The notes beneath the pieces are model-generated. The model had not been told where the DNA came from, made no database searches, and worked only from the letters and a program-made list of their open reading frames with translations. A stretch of DNA of 64,000 bases, taken from positions 22,936,001-23,000,000 of the forward strand of contig OX621242.1 in NCBI GenBank assembly GCA_951640165.1. The letters are read 5' to 3'. Below, piece by piece: positions 55,500 through 64,000 of the stretch. How positions within the stretch are numbered: the stretch's first letter is position 1; every line of letters starts with the position of its first letter. A program made the translations under genes and the position numbers. The stretch comes from Pseudoips prasinana (lineage: Eukaryota; Arthropoda; Insecta; Lepidoptera; Nolidae).

Positions 55500-55650
55500 T
55501 TCCCGCGCCGGACAACTATTTGTGTGACCCATGAATAGTTCTTCAGAGTCTGGATGTAATTTAGTGTCCGTCTATTATATGTTTGTAAAGTACCCCGCAA
55601 CACAGGGATTAGATTCTCTAGTGCGAGCGTTGGCTTTTTAAAAGAAACTA
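55500..55650 (+). mobile_element. SINE-1, headless, fused to family B
   Basis: TTCCCGCGCCGGACAACTAT starts just inside the B box, then ACCCCGCAACACAGGGATTA and CGAGCGTTGGCTTTTTAAAA. Confidence 0.87.
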
Positions 55651-55789
55651 AAAGTAAAAAAGACTTACCCGCGGTAAAAAGGTTCCTTTTTAACATCTTA
55701 ATATGGAAATTTAAACAAGACGCAAGCTAGACAACAGACAAGCTAGACAAATGGATGGAAAACTACATTAAATTGCTCTGACTGGCCGG

Positions 55790-56280
55790 TTCGTCTAGTG
55801 GTTAGTGACCTCACTGCTAAGCCAAAGGTCATGGGTTCGATTCCCACTTGGGACAGATATTTGTTTGATGAGCATGATTATTTGTTCTGTGTCTGAATGT
55901 ATTTTATCTACAGGGTGGCCGAGGAGTTGACGTTCAATCGCAAAATTTAGATACTTTATGATGAGGAGTGTCCGAATCACCCCATGTATGTGCTACGATT
56001 TTGTGTTTGAGTTTACGAGACAGAATTTTTTAAATTATGTTTGTCGTAAATTAGTTTCTCGAGTATCTAAATTTCGTATTTGAACGTCAACTCTTCGGCC
56101 AGCCTGTAATGTCCACTGCTGAACATAGGCCCCCTCCAAAGGTTTCCATAACGTTGCCATTTGGAAGAATTTACCGTATAGATTTAGAAATATATAAGTA
56201 TGATTATCAATTGTCTTGTTCTCATAGCTCTGCCTACTTCGGTATCAGATGGCAGTGTGTGTGTTTTTAGTAGTAGTGTT
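55790..56280 (+). mobile_element. SINE-3 split by a MITE
   Basis: GGCCGGTTCGTCTAGTGGTT, GGTCATGGGTTCGATTCCCA and GTGTCTGAATGTATTTTATC (to 55908) continue after the MITE and a short RTE-like scrap (GTCCACTGCTGAACATAGGC) with AATATATAAGTATGATTATC, CATAGCTCTGCCTACTTCGG and ATCAGATGGCAGTGTG. Confidence 0.75.
55911..56106. mobile_element. Tc1/mariner-type MITE, 196 bp
   Basis: Inverted ends CAGGGTGGCCGAGGAGTTGA and TCAACTCTTCGGCCAGCCTG. The pairing extends about 46 bp with few mismatches, and TA dinucleotides flank it on both sides (55909-55910 and 56107-56108). No transposase inside. Confidence 0.85.
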
Positions 56281-56326
56281 GTACTAGTGTGCGTGTGTCC
56301 TAAGATATTAATTAATTGATTATTTA

Positions 56327-56636
56327 CAAGCGGTGCCCCGCGGTTTTACCCGCGTTCAATTTTATAAATAATCACATCTCCTCCCCCGTAAGTGATACCG
56401 TGATAATATGTAGCCTATATGTTGACCCGACCTCTTAGTAATATTCATGCAAAATTTGCAATAAATCCATGCAGCACTTTTTGAGTTTAGCTCGGACATA
56501 CATACAAACAGACAAAAATTCTAAAAACTATATTTTTTTGGCTTCGATATCGAATGTAGATCACGCCCCAAATATCATTAAAAAAAATATGCAATGTACA
56601 GTTTTGACTTTCCTACAATTTTATTATATGTATAGA
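56327..56636 (-). mobile_element. Non-autonomous Helitron, long sub-type
   Basis: In complement it starts TCTATACATATAATAAAATT after a host A and ends CGGGTAAAACCGCGGGGCAC then CGCTTG, a mutated CTAG. About 310 bp. The 3' hairpin CGCGGGTAAAACCGCG is perfect. Confidence 0.78.
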
Positions 56637-57204
56637 TTTTATTGCATGACTAACATTCCTCGACTTCTCAAACTCTTTTAACCAGCTAACAACCATTTAT
56701 TCCTTCAGAGCTAAATTTTAATGTTTTAAATCTTTTACGTGGAAACACTAAACGGAAGTGATCATAATCTAACTAATTGGAAACTCTAGACCTGATAAGG
56801 CAAACCTTCCGATCACTATCAATTATGTCTACATATATACACCATTAGTTATTTTTGTAATTTATGGCCATATATTAAATGTTGATTAGATTTCTCCATG
56901 GCCCTGTAGTCTCAGGCTATTTGTGTAGAGCCTAACTTTGCCCAACAAGGGGTCGTGGTAATATCATCATATCGGTTGAAAGACGACCACCACTGGAACA
57001 AGGCCTCCTCAAAATGTAATCCTCCTCTTAATGTCGATGTGTCTCAGAATGGCTAAGACGCGGGTTACTTTAAATTCAAAACTCGTGACTACATTCAGAA
57101 AAAATTAAGGCATAATCATCTTAATATTACAGTTTGTGCATATATTATTATATATACGTAATATATTTATAAATGTATATATATTTAATATATTTGTCTA
57201 TATA
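56637..57204. other. Non-coding with an RTE scrap
   Basis: 56965-57010 (ATCATCATATCGGTTGAAAG, ACGACCACCACTGGAACAAG) is a decayed RTE tail on the minus strand. Nothing else recognised. Confidence 0.5.
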
Positions 57205-57312
<108 letters not shown>

Positions 57313-57544
57313 TATTTATGTATTTATAGTATAGTGTGTAGTTATGTAACTATTGTATTTATACGATTGTATTTTATAGTACTTGTCAAGTATTTTAGTA
57401 ATTTTTATTATACTTGGTCTATAGTGCACCTACCATATTATCTCTGCATCACCCTAAGGTTGACTGGGAGAGAATGCCTTTGGCATTAAGTCCGCCTTTG
57501 TACAGTTTTGTGCAATAAGTATAAATAAATAAATAAATATGGCT

Positions 57545-57705
57545 TAATCGACACGTTTGGCAGATGCGTTAGCGGGCTACGTAAAATAGTAGCGGGTTGT
57601 AGAGTATGATGGTCATATTACTCAGAGACACGGTCCTGCACGTTCTTTAGTCAATATTCCCTCGAAATGACTTCTGATGATATTCTTCGCTGCTACCGTA
57701 TACTA
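57545..57705 (-). mobile_element. Family B copy, decayed
   Basis: GGCTTAATCGACACGTTTGG, GAGTATGATGGTCATATTAC, ATATTCCCTCGAAATGACTT and TATTCTTCGCTGCTACCG. Confidence 0.7.
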
Positions 57706-57789
57706 TGGCTGAAACCTCAAAGTTCATGAAAAGAATTGGGAGACTCATATTTGTAGATATAACCAGACAAGGACAACACACACATGCAC

Positions 57790-57885
57790 AGGTCAGACAT
57801 GTTCATGCACACAAATATCTGTACTGGGTGGAAATCGAACCCACGACAGCGACAGCGACCCAGCCAACCTGCCCGTCCAAGTCTG
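57790..57885 (-). mobile_element. SINE-2 head fragment
   Basis: GACATGTTCATGCACACAAA, GTGGAAATCGAACCCACGA and CCAGCCAACCTGCCCGTC. A GCGACA triplication replaces the usual ACCTACGGCGTGAAAGG. Confidence 0.8.
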
Positions 57886-57971
57886 TATTATATAGATCAG
57901 TTGTATGATTGCTATCGTAAGTACAGGATTTGCTTAGTGCAGATGGCAGTGATGTATTTATTAAATATTTA

Positions 57972-58185
57972 CTTGCTGTGTGGTGACGGAATAGAATATG
58001 ATCACCCCATCTCATCCCGTGGGTGAGTAGAAATCGTCCGAGGGAATATCTACCAGAGAACGAGCAGCAGCGTTTTTCTGTGAACTATGACCATCAAACT
58101 GCTATCGCCAACCCGTCTGCCAAGCGTGGCGAGAGAGGTTTTTGTCCAGCAGTGGACGTACTTTGGCTGATATGATGATGATGAT
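57972..58185 (+). mobile_element. Family B copy
   Basis: TGCTGTGTGGTGACGGAATA, CACCCCATCTCATCCCGTGG, CCATCAAACTGCTATCGCCA and CCGTCTGCCAAGCGTGGCGA. A deletion then removes TTATGGCATATCCCCC, and it passes to the tail TTTTTGTCCAGCAGTGGACG and (ATG)n. Confidence 0.88.
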
Positions 58186-58204
58186 TTACTTACCTATACC
58201 AAAA

Positions 58205-58310
58205 AACCATTCAACAACAAAGTCTAATAGGCAGCTTGAACAACTCTGAGACACTAGGTTAACCATCGCCCATACGGTACCAAAAAATCATTCCGTATAC
58301 CGCAGATTTC
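58205..58310 (-). repeat. Family D, 5' end
   Basis: GCAGCTTGAACAACTCTGAG, ACACTAGGTTAACCATCGCC and CATACGGTACC. Confidence 0.65.
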
Positions 58311-58687
58311 ACTAAAGCATGAATCAAAACTGCCAGTGTTGTGAAAGAACGTGTCCTACTCGCGAAAAGCGAATGTAATAGTATACATACACCTACAAAG
58401 TTAGTGACACAAATACACAACAAGTTACACTTTCAACAAAAGACTGTTACTAAAAGATACTCTTGACATGTCAACGACCTCAGAACTATTAAACTTTGCA
58501 TACAATTAGAATTAATTACTTAGGTATAGTCAGTTTTAGTGTATTTTGATGACTTATTGGTGTTACAGTTAGGTGTATCGGAACTCAGTACCTACGCGTA
58601 ATAATAGATACCTACTTTACTGTATCGTATGTGCAGTGAAGCGGTTGATGATGACGTTTACAGCTCGCCTAGGTGGTTTTCATTACT

Positions 58688-58932
58688 TACTTACTTATCG
58701 CATGGGCAGTGGTTACCCTAGTGTCAGAGTTGTTCAAGCCGCCCAGTAGGCCTCTGACATGGCTTAACGACTGTTGTCTAATGACTACAACCGGGACCGA
58801 CAGCTTAACGTGCCCTCCGAAGCACGGAGACGCTAAAAATGAAACCACTTTGGCGGTCACCCATCTATGAACTGACCGCGAGCCTAATTGCTTAACCTCG
58901 CTGAACACTTACAGACCGGTGAGAGCATCTAG
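58688..58932 (+). repeat. Family D, best copy
   Basis: CTTACTTATCGCATGGGCAG, GTTACCCTAGTGTCAGAGTT, CAAGCCGCCCAGTAGGCCTC, GTCTAATGACTACAACCGGG, GTGCCCTCCGAAGCACGGAG and GCGGTCACCCATCTATGAAC. ORFs over it in both directions are by-products. Confidence 0.88.
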
Positions 58933-58984
58933 CTATAAGAGACTTGCCTCACCGGATGATAGAAGACAGCAGGATGCTGTGATG

Positions 58985-59295
58985 CTCATGATCATCATCA
59001 CACTAATATTATAAAGGCGAAAGTTTGTGAGAGTGTGAGTGTGTATGTTTGTTACTTCATTACGTCTAAACGGCTGGAGCGATTTTAATCAAATTTGGTA
59101 TGGAGTTAGCTGTCACCCTGGATTAACACTTAGGTGAGGTATGATTTATAAAGTTTAACGCGGGTAAAACTGCGGGACACAGCTAGTCATCATATAAACC
59201 GAAAGAGTTCCCCTGTTGGACAAATGCCATCCCCAGTGATCTCCCCAACAGCCAGTGTTGCCTTACCGAAAGTCTCTGGAAGCGGATGCTGGTAG
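58985..59295 (-). mobile_element. RTE tail split by a Helitron
   Basis: (ATC)n precedes the Helitron at 58985-58997. After it the tail resumes with TCATCATATAAACCGAAAGA, CCTGTTGGACAAATGCC, AGTGATCTCCCCAACAGCCA and CTCTGGAAGCGGATGCTGG. Confidence 0.75.
58998..59186 (+). mobile_element. Non-autonomous Helitron inside a microsatellite tail
   Basis: TCACACTAATATTATAAAGG to CTGCGGGACACAGCTAG. The preceding base is A and the following is T. The target is the (TCA)n end of the surrounding RTE fragment. Confidence 0.85.
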
Positions 59296-59333
59296 ATCGA
59301 GAGCTCAAGCCGTTATAACAAGACACTACTATT

Positions 59334-59452
59334 TACTTATCGTTTGGGCAATGGTAACCCTAATATCAGAGTTGTTCAAGCCGCCCACGGTTGTCTAATG
59401 ACTACAACTGGGACTGACAACTTAACGTGCCCTTCGAAGCCCGGAGACAAGA
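59334..59452 (+). repeat. Family D, internally deleted
   Basis: ACTTATCGTTTGGGCAATGG, ATATCAGAGTTGTTCAAGCC then a jump to GGTTGTCTAATGACTACAAC and CTTAACGTGCCCTTCGAAGC. Confidence 0.78.
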
Positions 59453-59670
59453 AAGAAGATAACAAATGAAGTACCCGCGCCAGATTTGAATCTCTGCTCA
59501 GGGCGGATACTGCGCCCATTCTTTTGGCAACTGTCTCTCTGCGTTAATACGCAAAGATTGACGACTCCTACGATTGAGGATGGTACGGATAATTTCCATC
59601 ATAGTGGTATGGATAGGCATTCCCCCTGCCTTACCAATAAAAAGGTTTAAATAAAAATTCATGGTTTCCA

Positions 59671-60060
59671 TTGATAAATAGTAATATGAAATGGGTCTTA
59701 AAGTTTTGTCAGTCTGGCTTATTGGGAGCCAATGGAGTGGCGCCAGAGCACGGAACCACTCACCTCCTACTACTAGAACAAGTTGCCGATATCGATATTA
59801 TGTTACGGGAGCGTCTTCACCAGTTTGTTGTTGACATCCCATTGTGCCGTACGAAGCACTTTGCTTCCTCCTTCATCATACGCACGGCTAAGCAGTGGAA
59901 CATCCTCCCGTACGACGTGTTTCCAAACTCATACAACATGGGTTTATTCACGGCTAGAGTGAACAGGCATCTTATGGGTCGCGCGGTCCACCTTCGACCA
60001 CGTCTTCACTCACCATCAGGTGAGATGGTGGTCAAGGTCATCCAGCATTAAAAAAAACTT
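59671..60060 (+). pseudogene. CR1/jockey-like LINE RT C-terminus
   Basis: An open frame of 126 codons whose middle and end carry the terminal signature of lepidopteran non-LTR RT proteins: HQFVVDIPLCRTKHFASS, FIIRTAKQWNILPYDVFP, NSYNMGLFTARVNRHLMGR. The typical form is an R-C-R-T-K patch, then RTA-x-x-WN-x-LP, then VFP-x-x-YN-x-x-x-FK-x-x-V. Downstream, CTTCACTCACCATCAGGTGA GATGG is a common 3' end for this group, and a run of A (60051-60057) closes it. The RT core, endonuclease and any start are missing. The first 40 codons may be unrelated sequence that happens to be open. It is not a host gene. Confidence 0.75.
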
Positions 60061-60150
60061 TCAACGCGGTTCCTTGTAATCTTTATATGGATCACACACA
60101 ATCGAATATTATTGCATGTTACTTTTTTTCGCACAACTAACTTTTTTTCA

Positions 60151-60334
60151 CAGTCCCCGCGGTTTTACCCTCGTTAAACTTTATAAATTATAGCATATGT
60201 ATTATTCTAATATAATTATAAGCTATATTACTACAAAGATTCATCAAAATCCGTTCGGTAGTTTTTGCGTGAAAGATTAACAAACATCCATACATTTATA
60301 CTCACCAACTTTCGCATTTATAATTTTAGTAGGA
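60151..60334 (-). mobile_element. Non-autonomous Helitron, 3' end damaged
   Basis: In complement it starts TCCTACTAAAATTATAAATG and ends GAGGGTAAAACCGCGGGGAC; the final CTAG is lost. Confidence 0.72.
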
Positions 60335-60569
60335 TTTTGATTAGCGCTATTATTATTTATTTGGTTTATATATATAATTTGACTATTACATATTCTGAGG
60401 AACCAATTTAGAGTCGGAATAGCAATTAGTTATATTAAATAGGGTTCGTTTGTTACACTTCTACGTCTTAACTACTAAACCAATCATCACGAAATTTCGT
60501 TCACACTTTCTTAGGGTACAGAAAAGTATATTTAGTCCAGGATAATTCATCTTACTGAAGCCTCGCTTC

Positions 60570-60975
60570 ATTCGCTGTGTGGTGACAGCGAAGAATATCA
60601 TCAACCCTTCTCATGCCGTGGGGGCGTAGAAATCGGCCCGAGGGAATACCTACTAGAGAACAGGCAGCAGCGTTTTTCTGTGAACTATGACCATCATAAT
60701 AATCACGAACCGGAAGACGCAGCGTGGGCAGGCCTCCTACACGGTGGACCGACGATCTTGTGCGGGTCGCGGGAAGCCGCTGGATGCGGGCAGCGCAGGA
60801 CCGGCTATTGTGGAGATCCTTGGGGGAGGCCTTTGTCCAGCAGTGGACGTCTTTCGGCTGATATGATGATGATGATGACCATCATACTACAATCGCCAAC
60901 CCGTCTGCCAAGCGTAGCGATTATGGCATATCCCCCATTCTTTGAGGAGGCTTTAGTCTAGCAGTAGACGTAATT
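60570..60975 (+). mobile_element. Family B copy split by an RTE fragment
   Basis: GTGTGGTGACAGCGAAGAAT to GTGAACTATGACCATCATA (60698) continues at 60887 with CTACAATCGCCAACCCGTCT, AGCGATTATGGCATATCCCC and GAGGCTTTAGTCTAGCAGTA. Confidence 0.9.
60699..60874 (+). mobile_element. RTE tail, best copy, with 12-bp target duplication
   Basis: ATGACCATCATA stands at 60687-60698 and again at 60875-60886. Between them lies CACGAACCGGAAGACGCAGC through GGACCGACGATCTTGTGCGG and GGGGGAGGCCTTTGTCCAGC to GGCTGATATGATGATG. In sense it codes for the end of the RTE protein, including GSREAAGCGQ in the displaced frame. The ATG part of the duplication could also be tail microsatellite, so 9-12 bp is the safe range. 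Confidence 0.93.
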
Positions 60976-60989
60976 AAACTGACTGAGTC

Positions 60990-62164
60990 ATAATGCGGGC
61001 TAAGCCGCGGCAAAAAATATTAGCCCATAAATAATATATTGTGCTAGATTTAAAAAAAAAAATTTTTAATTTTTAAATTTTAAAACATTTATTACATAAT
61101 TTATAATATTATTAATAACCACTATCCGCCAAACTGCACAGCAGTTTGTTGGCAGAAAGAGCAGTTGTATGTCCCTGTAGACTATGTTCTACGCAGGAAA
61201 TAATAAAATAATAACCTGGAATCCCATCACACATCATATAGAGAGTTGAGTTGAGTTTCAATTATATTTAGCAATTTCCCGTTGAGCAATTTTTATTATC
61301 AATACGAACTCGCTTCGGCGCATGTTTTTACCAGTAGGTGCCTAATTACTGATAACATTGATGTATAAATTACTTACCTACTTAAAACCACATGGAAACA
61401 ATAAATTTTAAAAGATTTAATAATTATTTTTATATGTAGTATTCCTTGCTAAATTGGGTTACGTTGACCCATCTCAACGGGACTAGGTACACAGTATATC
61501 ATTATTATAGTAAGATGCGTATGCGCAAGCGCAGTCTTTCCAACATTGCCGCGGAGAGATCATATTCAGGGCTGATAACTTTACGTGTTCTCGAAGCCTT
61601 AGGGATATGGAGCCAGCAATTATCATATGCGGGCAGCTACTTGGTCTTATTTTTACCAGATAAATCTCGATTACATAATATTTAACCTAGCCCGCGATTT
61701 GAACGCAGGACCTTATTGAGTGCGGTTGAACACCTGACCCCTAGAACAACAATAATGTTTTTAACTAAATTTAGGACGTTGTACCGATATCTATTACCAA
61801 AATAGCTATTTTTTAGGTATGAATGTGGTGGTAGGTAGTTTAGATACGTCTGTAACCACAGGACGAGTGCGGTGTGCTATCGATGTCCTTGTTCGACTTA
61901 CAGCATCGATAAACAACTACATTGATAAGGAAACGCCACAAACGTGCTGTTTACCAAAATACCTACTCATACAGTGTCTCTGTGAGTATTCAAAACAGAT
62001 TATCTTTCATTTGTTTATTTATTGCCGCGAAAGCTTTGCCGTTGAACAATTAAATACGAAACGAATTTAGTTCCGACTGTTACCTGCGCTTATAACATTT
62101 CATGCATTTATACGCCACATAAAAATATGGCCATGTTACTTTTTACTTGCAATAAAATAATATT
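60990..62164. other. Non-coding, nothing firm
   Basis: A tRNA-like B box in complement (CCTGCGTTCAAATCGCGGG, about 61687-61709) suggests a SINE relic. Small ORFs at 61446-61685 and 61819-62070 have no domains. Confidence 0.35.
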
Positions 62165-62395
62165 TTATTGTTCTAAATTCAAATATAAACGGGCGAGATG
62201 AACAGCGCGCGCAGGCGCGTGGCGCGAAGACAGCCGGACACTCTGCACGCCAATTAACGCGGCGCGTTCACACGACCGACCGATCCGCCGAGTCCTTTCC
62301 CGCACACCATCCGCGTAGCTAGCGTTAACCTGTCTCATCGTGAGTTGAGTAAGCACTGCGGCCAACGCAAACGCGCGAGTTACCATCATTTCCAT
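62165..62395 (-). CDS. Candidate first coding exon or short ORF, unknown
   Basis: A 76-codon ORF in the only promoter-like, CpG-rich island of the window. It opens MEMMVTRAFALAAVLTQLT, a basic residue followed by a modestly hydrophobic stretch that could be a weak signal peptide ending near VNA. The rest is Arg/Ala-rich (SYADGVRERTRRIGRSCERA, then RLSSRHAPARAVHLARL) and looks like translated GC-rich DNA rather than a folded domain. A possible splice donor, ACAG|GTTAAC, falls after codon 22 (about 62330/62329). If used, only MEMMVTRAFALAAVLTQLTMRQ would be coding here, and the remainder of the ORF would be intron. The start was chosen as the first ATG after the TATA box, about 120 bp downstream, with GGAAATG/GGTAACT context. 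I recognise no homologue. It could equally be a non-coding promoter with a chance ORF. Confidence 0.35.
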   Translation of the reverse strand: MEMMVTRAFALAAVLTQLTMRQVNASYADGVRERTRRIGRSCERAALIGVQSVRLSSRHAPARAVHLARLYLNLEQ

Positions 62396-62510
62396 TCAGG
62401 GACTCGCAGTCGCCCGATTTGAAAATAGAGAAACTCAAACATTCGCCCGATTATCGGGATCGCTGTCGATGGTCGGTCAGTGCGCCGTGCTCGACTCGCC
62501 TCGCCTCGCA

Positions 62511-62519
62511 CTATTTATA
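62511..62519 (-). promoter_or_regulatory. TATA box
   Basis: TATAAATAG on the minus strand, followed by a GC-rich run (GCGAGGCGAGGCGAGTCGAG). A start site would be expected near 62480-62490, that is 90-100 bp before the ATG at 62395. Confidence 0.5.
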
Positions 62520-62559
62520 TCGGAAAGAGAGAACTGCGTTTCGACACTTCACGTGTATG

Positions 62560-63805
62560 TGTATACCTTTATTTTATTACCATTTGTAGCCGGTTTTAAC
62601 CTGGAACGATTAGTAAGCGTGGCTTATTTTATTGTGGCTTATGATGATGCGCCTTACGATGGAATTTAGACATTATTCATTCGGTTCATAACTTTCGTTT
62701 ATATTTATCTCATAAATCGTAATTTTTAATTATAATGGAATTTATATATTTGTCGTGAATATGATAGCAGGATTATATAAATCATTATATGAATAATAAT
62801 AAATTCGTTTTTTATTTCTATTATTACTAAAGTTTCCCTTACTAATTTAATTAAACCATATAAAAGGACGTTTTTTGACACAATTATTTGAAAGTGAGTT
62901 GGTTATTCCCTAGCTTTTGTATTGAACCCAGATATCCTAAGCGTTACACTAATGGAAATATGATTATTCAAAAACTCATGTCATCTCTAGTATTGTATTT
63001 CATTTTGTTTTCCTTACATAAGTTGTAAATAAATATCACTTTATTGTATATATTTAATGTAATCTACGTTATCCTGGGAGTTTTACTTTTTAATTACGTT
63101 TAATCTATGTAATCTATTATTCTTGATTTGGTACAAACAGGTGAGTAAACACCAAAGCAAAAAGTAACAGGTGTCAAGTTCCACTCGCCGAGTATTCGCA
63201 ATATTTTCACATGTACGAACATATTCACGGTCTATTGTAATATTACGTACAGCCTTGCAACGACTAAATGTCAGACTCAACACTCAAAACCCATTGAAAT
63301 CTATTCTTAGTCGCAGACAAAAACAAGTAAACACTAGTCACATACGTGGAACTACAAAAAGAGTTGTAAAACCACTAAAAAAATCTCTTGATATTTTATA
63401 AATAGTGTCGTGGGAGCATCTCCGTACTTTGATACATGCCGACTCCGGAGCGGTACCCGTAGACGATTTTTTACTACCTGCTCCTTTTAAAATTAAAACT
63501 TTATAGATCTGTATGTGATTCGTCAAAGATACCGCTTGTACAAGTATAGATTCGTATAAATTTTATATTTTTTGTTTGCTACCTTTCTGCAGGAATGCCA
63601 AATTGAAGTGATTCGGCAGTTTTGTATAAGCCAATACTGCGAAGGTACGTAATCAAATTGAATCATTTAAGGAAATACCCCAACCTAACCCTGACATCAT
63701 TCGAAAATGATCCTAATGGTGGATTCACTTCGGATTTAGGTACAGAAGGAAAATCTATGTTTAAAGACCTTCAGATCAGATGCACCCTCAATTTCACTAC
63801 GTTGC
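62560..63805. other. Upstream of the TATA box; no gene called
   Basis: AT-rich. A plus-strand frame at 63171-63401 is open for 76 codons; after its stop the frame reads on (VSWEHLRTLIHADSGAVPVD, DDFLLPAPFKIKTL). A donor-like CAG|GTGAGT lies at about 63140. A further frame at 63622-63846 runs into the RTE fragment. None matches a family I know, so they are recorded but not called. Confidence 0.3.
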
Positions 63806-64000
63806 AAAGTTTGGTATCTCTCATAAGAAGGCTAAGAGTCACTTAAAAAGCGTTGGAGAGGGCTGTGTTCGGAGCTCTCCTGCGAGATCGAATCGTAAAT
63901 GTCGAAATACAGGCGAACCAAAGTAACTGACATAGCCCAAAGAATTGCCCAGCCAACGAGGCAGCGGGCAGGACACATAGCTCGTAAAACCGACGGCTGC
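63806..64000 (+). pseudogene. RTE-clade RT fragment cut by the window end
   Basis: SLIRRLRVT, then a stop in place of Gln, then KALERAVFGALLRDRIVNVE. After a frame change come the equivalents of AQRIAQ, QRAGHIARKTDGC. This is the same C-terminal region as 30050-30450 and goes on beyond base 64000. It has at least one stop and one frameshift. Confidence 0.88.

Noticed and set aside
59671..60051. Host protein of 126 residues
   Set aside because: Its motifs (RTAKQWN, VFPNSYN) are those of a LINE RT C-terminus, and it sits next to a LINE-like 3' end with an A run.

Overview
This window reads as a gene-poor, repeat-saturated stretch of a lepidopteran (moth or butterfly) nuclear genome. There is no bacterial-style coding density. 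The sequence is AT-rich. The recognisable protein-coding matter is almost all broken transposable-element genes: a mariner transposase, an R1-clade reverse transcriptase (RT), RTE-clade RT tails and CR1-like RT tails. The rest is built from short interspersed families of a kind typical of Lepidoptera: tRNA-headed SINEs, non-autonomous Helitrons with the CCCGCGGTTTTACCCGCG hairpin, and retroelement 3' tails that end in (GATGAT)n. SINE-1 resembles, from memory only, the Metulj-type SINEs described in Heliconius; species assignment is not possible from this.

Family names used below. 'RTE tail': the 3' end of an RTE-clade LINE, coding for the end of its RT and ending in (ATG)n. 'SINE-1': tRNA head with A box TGGCGCAGCGGCTAAGAC, B box GGTTCGAGTCCCG, 3' end GCGGGCGTTGTCTTT. 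'SINE-2': head GGCGTGGTTGGTAAATG and B box GGTTCGATTCCCAC, body ending in GTCCCAGGATATTA. 'SINE-3': head with TAGTGGTTAGTGACC and B box GGTTCGATTCCCAC, body with GATGAGCACGAATATTTG. 'Family B': about 230 bp from TGTGGTGACGGCGAAGAATA through a segment translating to TAIANPxAKRGDYG, sharing the last ~40 bp with the RTE tail. 'Family C': GGGTTCCGTAGCC ... CGGACTTGGCCGG. 'Family D': TATCGTATGGGCAGTGG ... CCGAAGCACGGAG.

Layout. 1-7.3 kb: RTE tail, Helitron, a dead mariner (2.7-3.7 kb) and a 5'-truncated R1-clade element with a perfect 13-bp target duplication (4.2-6.0 kb). 7.3-11.0 kb: two different tandem arrays (about 245-bp and about 190-bp units) around a family B copy inside a 134-bp duplication. 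11-20 kb: long (TA)n, inverted repeats, a Helitron, a palindromic element and families B, C and D. 20-36 kb: five copies of a GTAC-flanked MITE, perfect hairpins, RTE fragments with target duplications, and SINEs. 36-47 kb: a third tandem array with nested insertions, then layered SINE, B and RTE mosaics. 47.8-49.7 kb: a 1.9-kb hAT-like element with an 8-bp target duplication, carrying a probable retrocopy and a family C copy. 50-61 kb: a second, inverted copy of the palindromic element, Helitrons, MITEs and chimeric repeats. 62.1-62.6 kb: the only place that looks like host gene regulation, a GC-rich segment with a TATA box and a short minus-strand ORF that could be a first exon. The window ends inside another RTE fragment.

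How the parts act together: the coding-capable LINEs (RTE, R1, CR1-like) are represented only by dead copies. They would have supplied the machinery for the SINEs, and probably for family B, which carries the RTE 3' tail. DNA-transposon relics (mariner, hAT, MITEs, Helitrons) are layered on top. I found no multi-gene system, no CRISPR array and no intact host gene.
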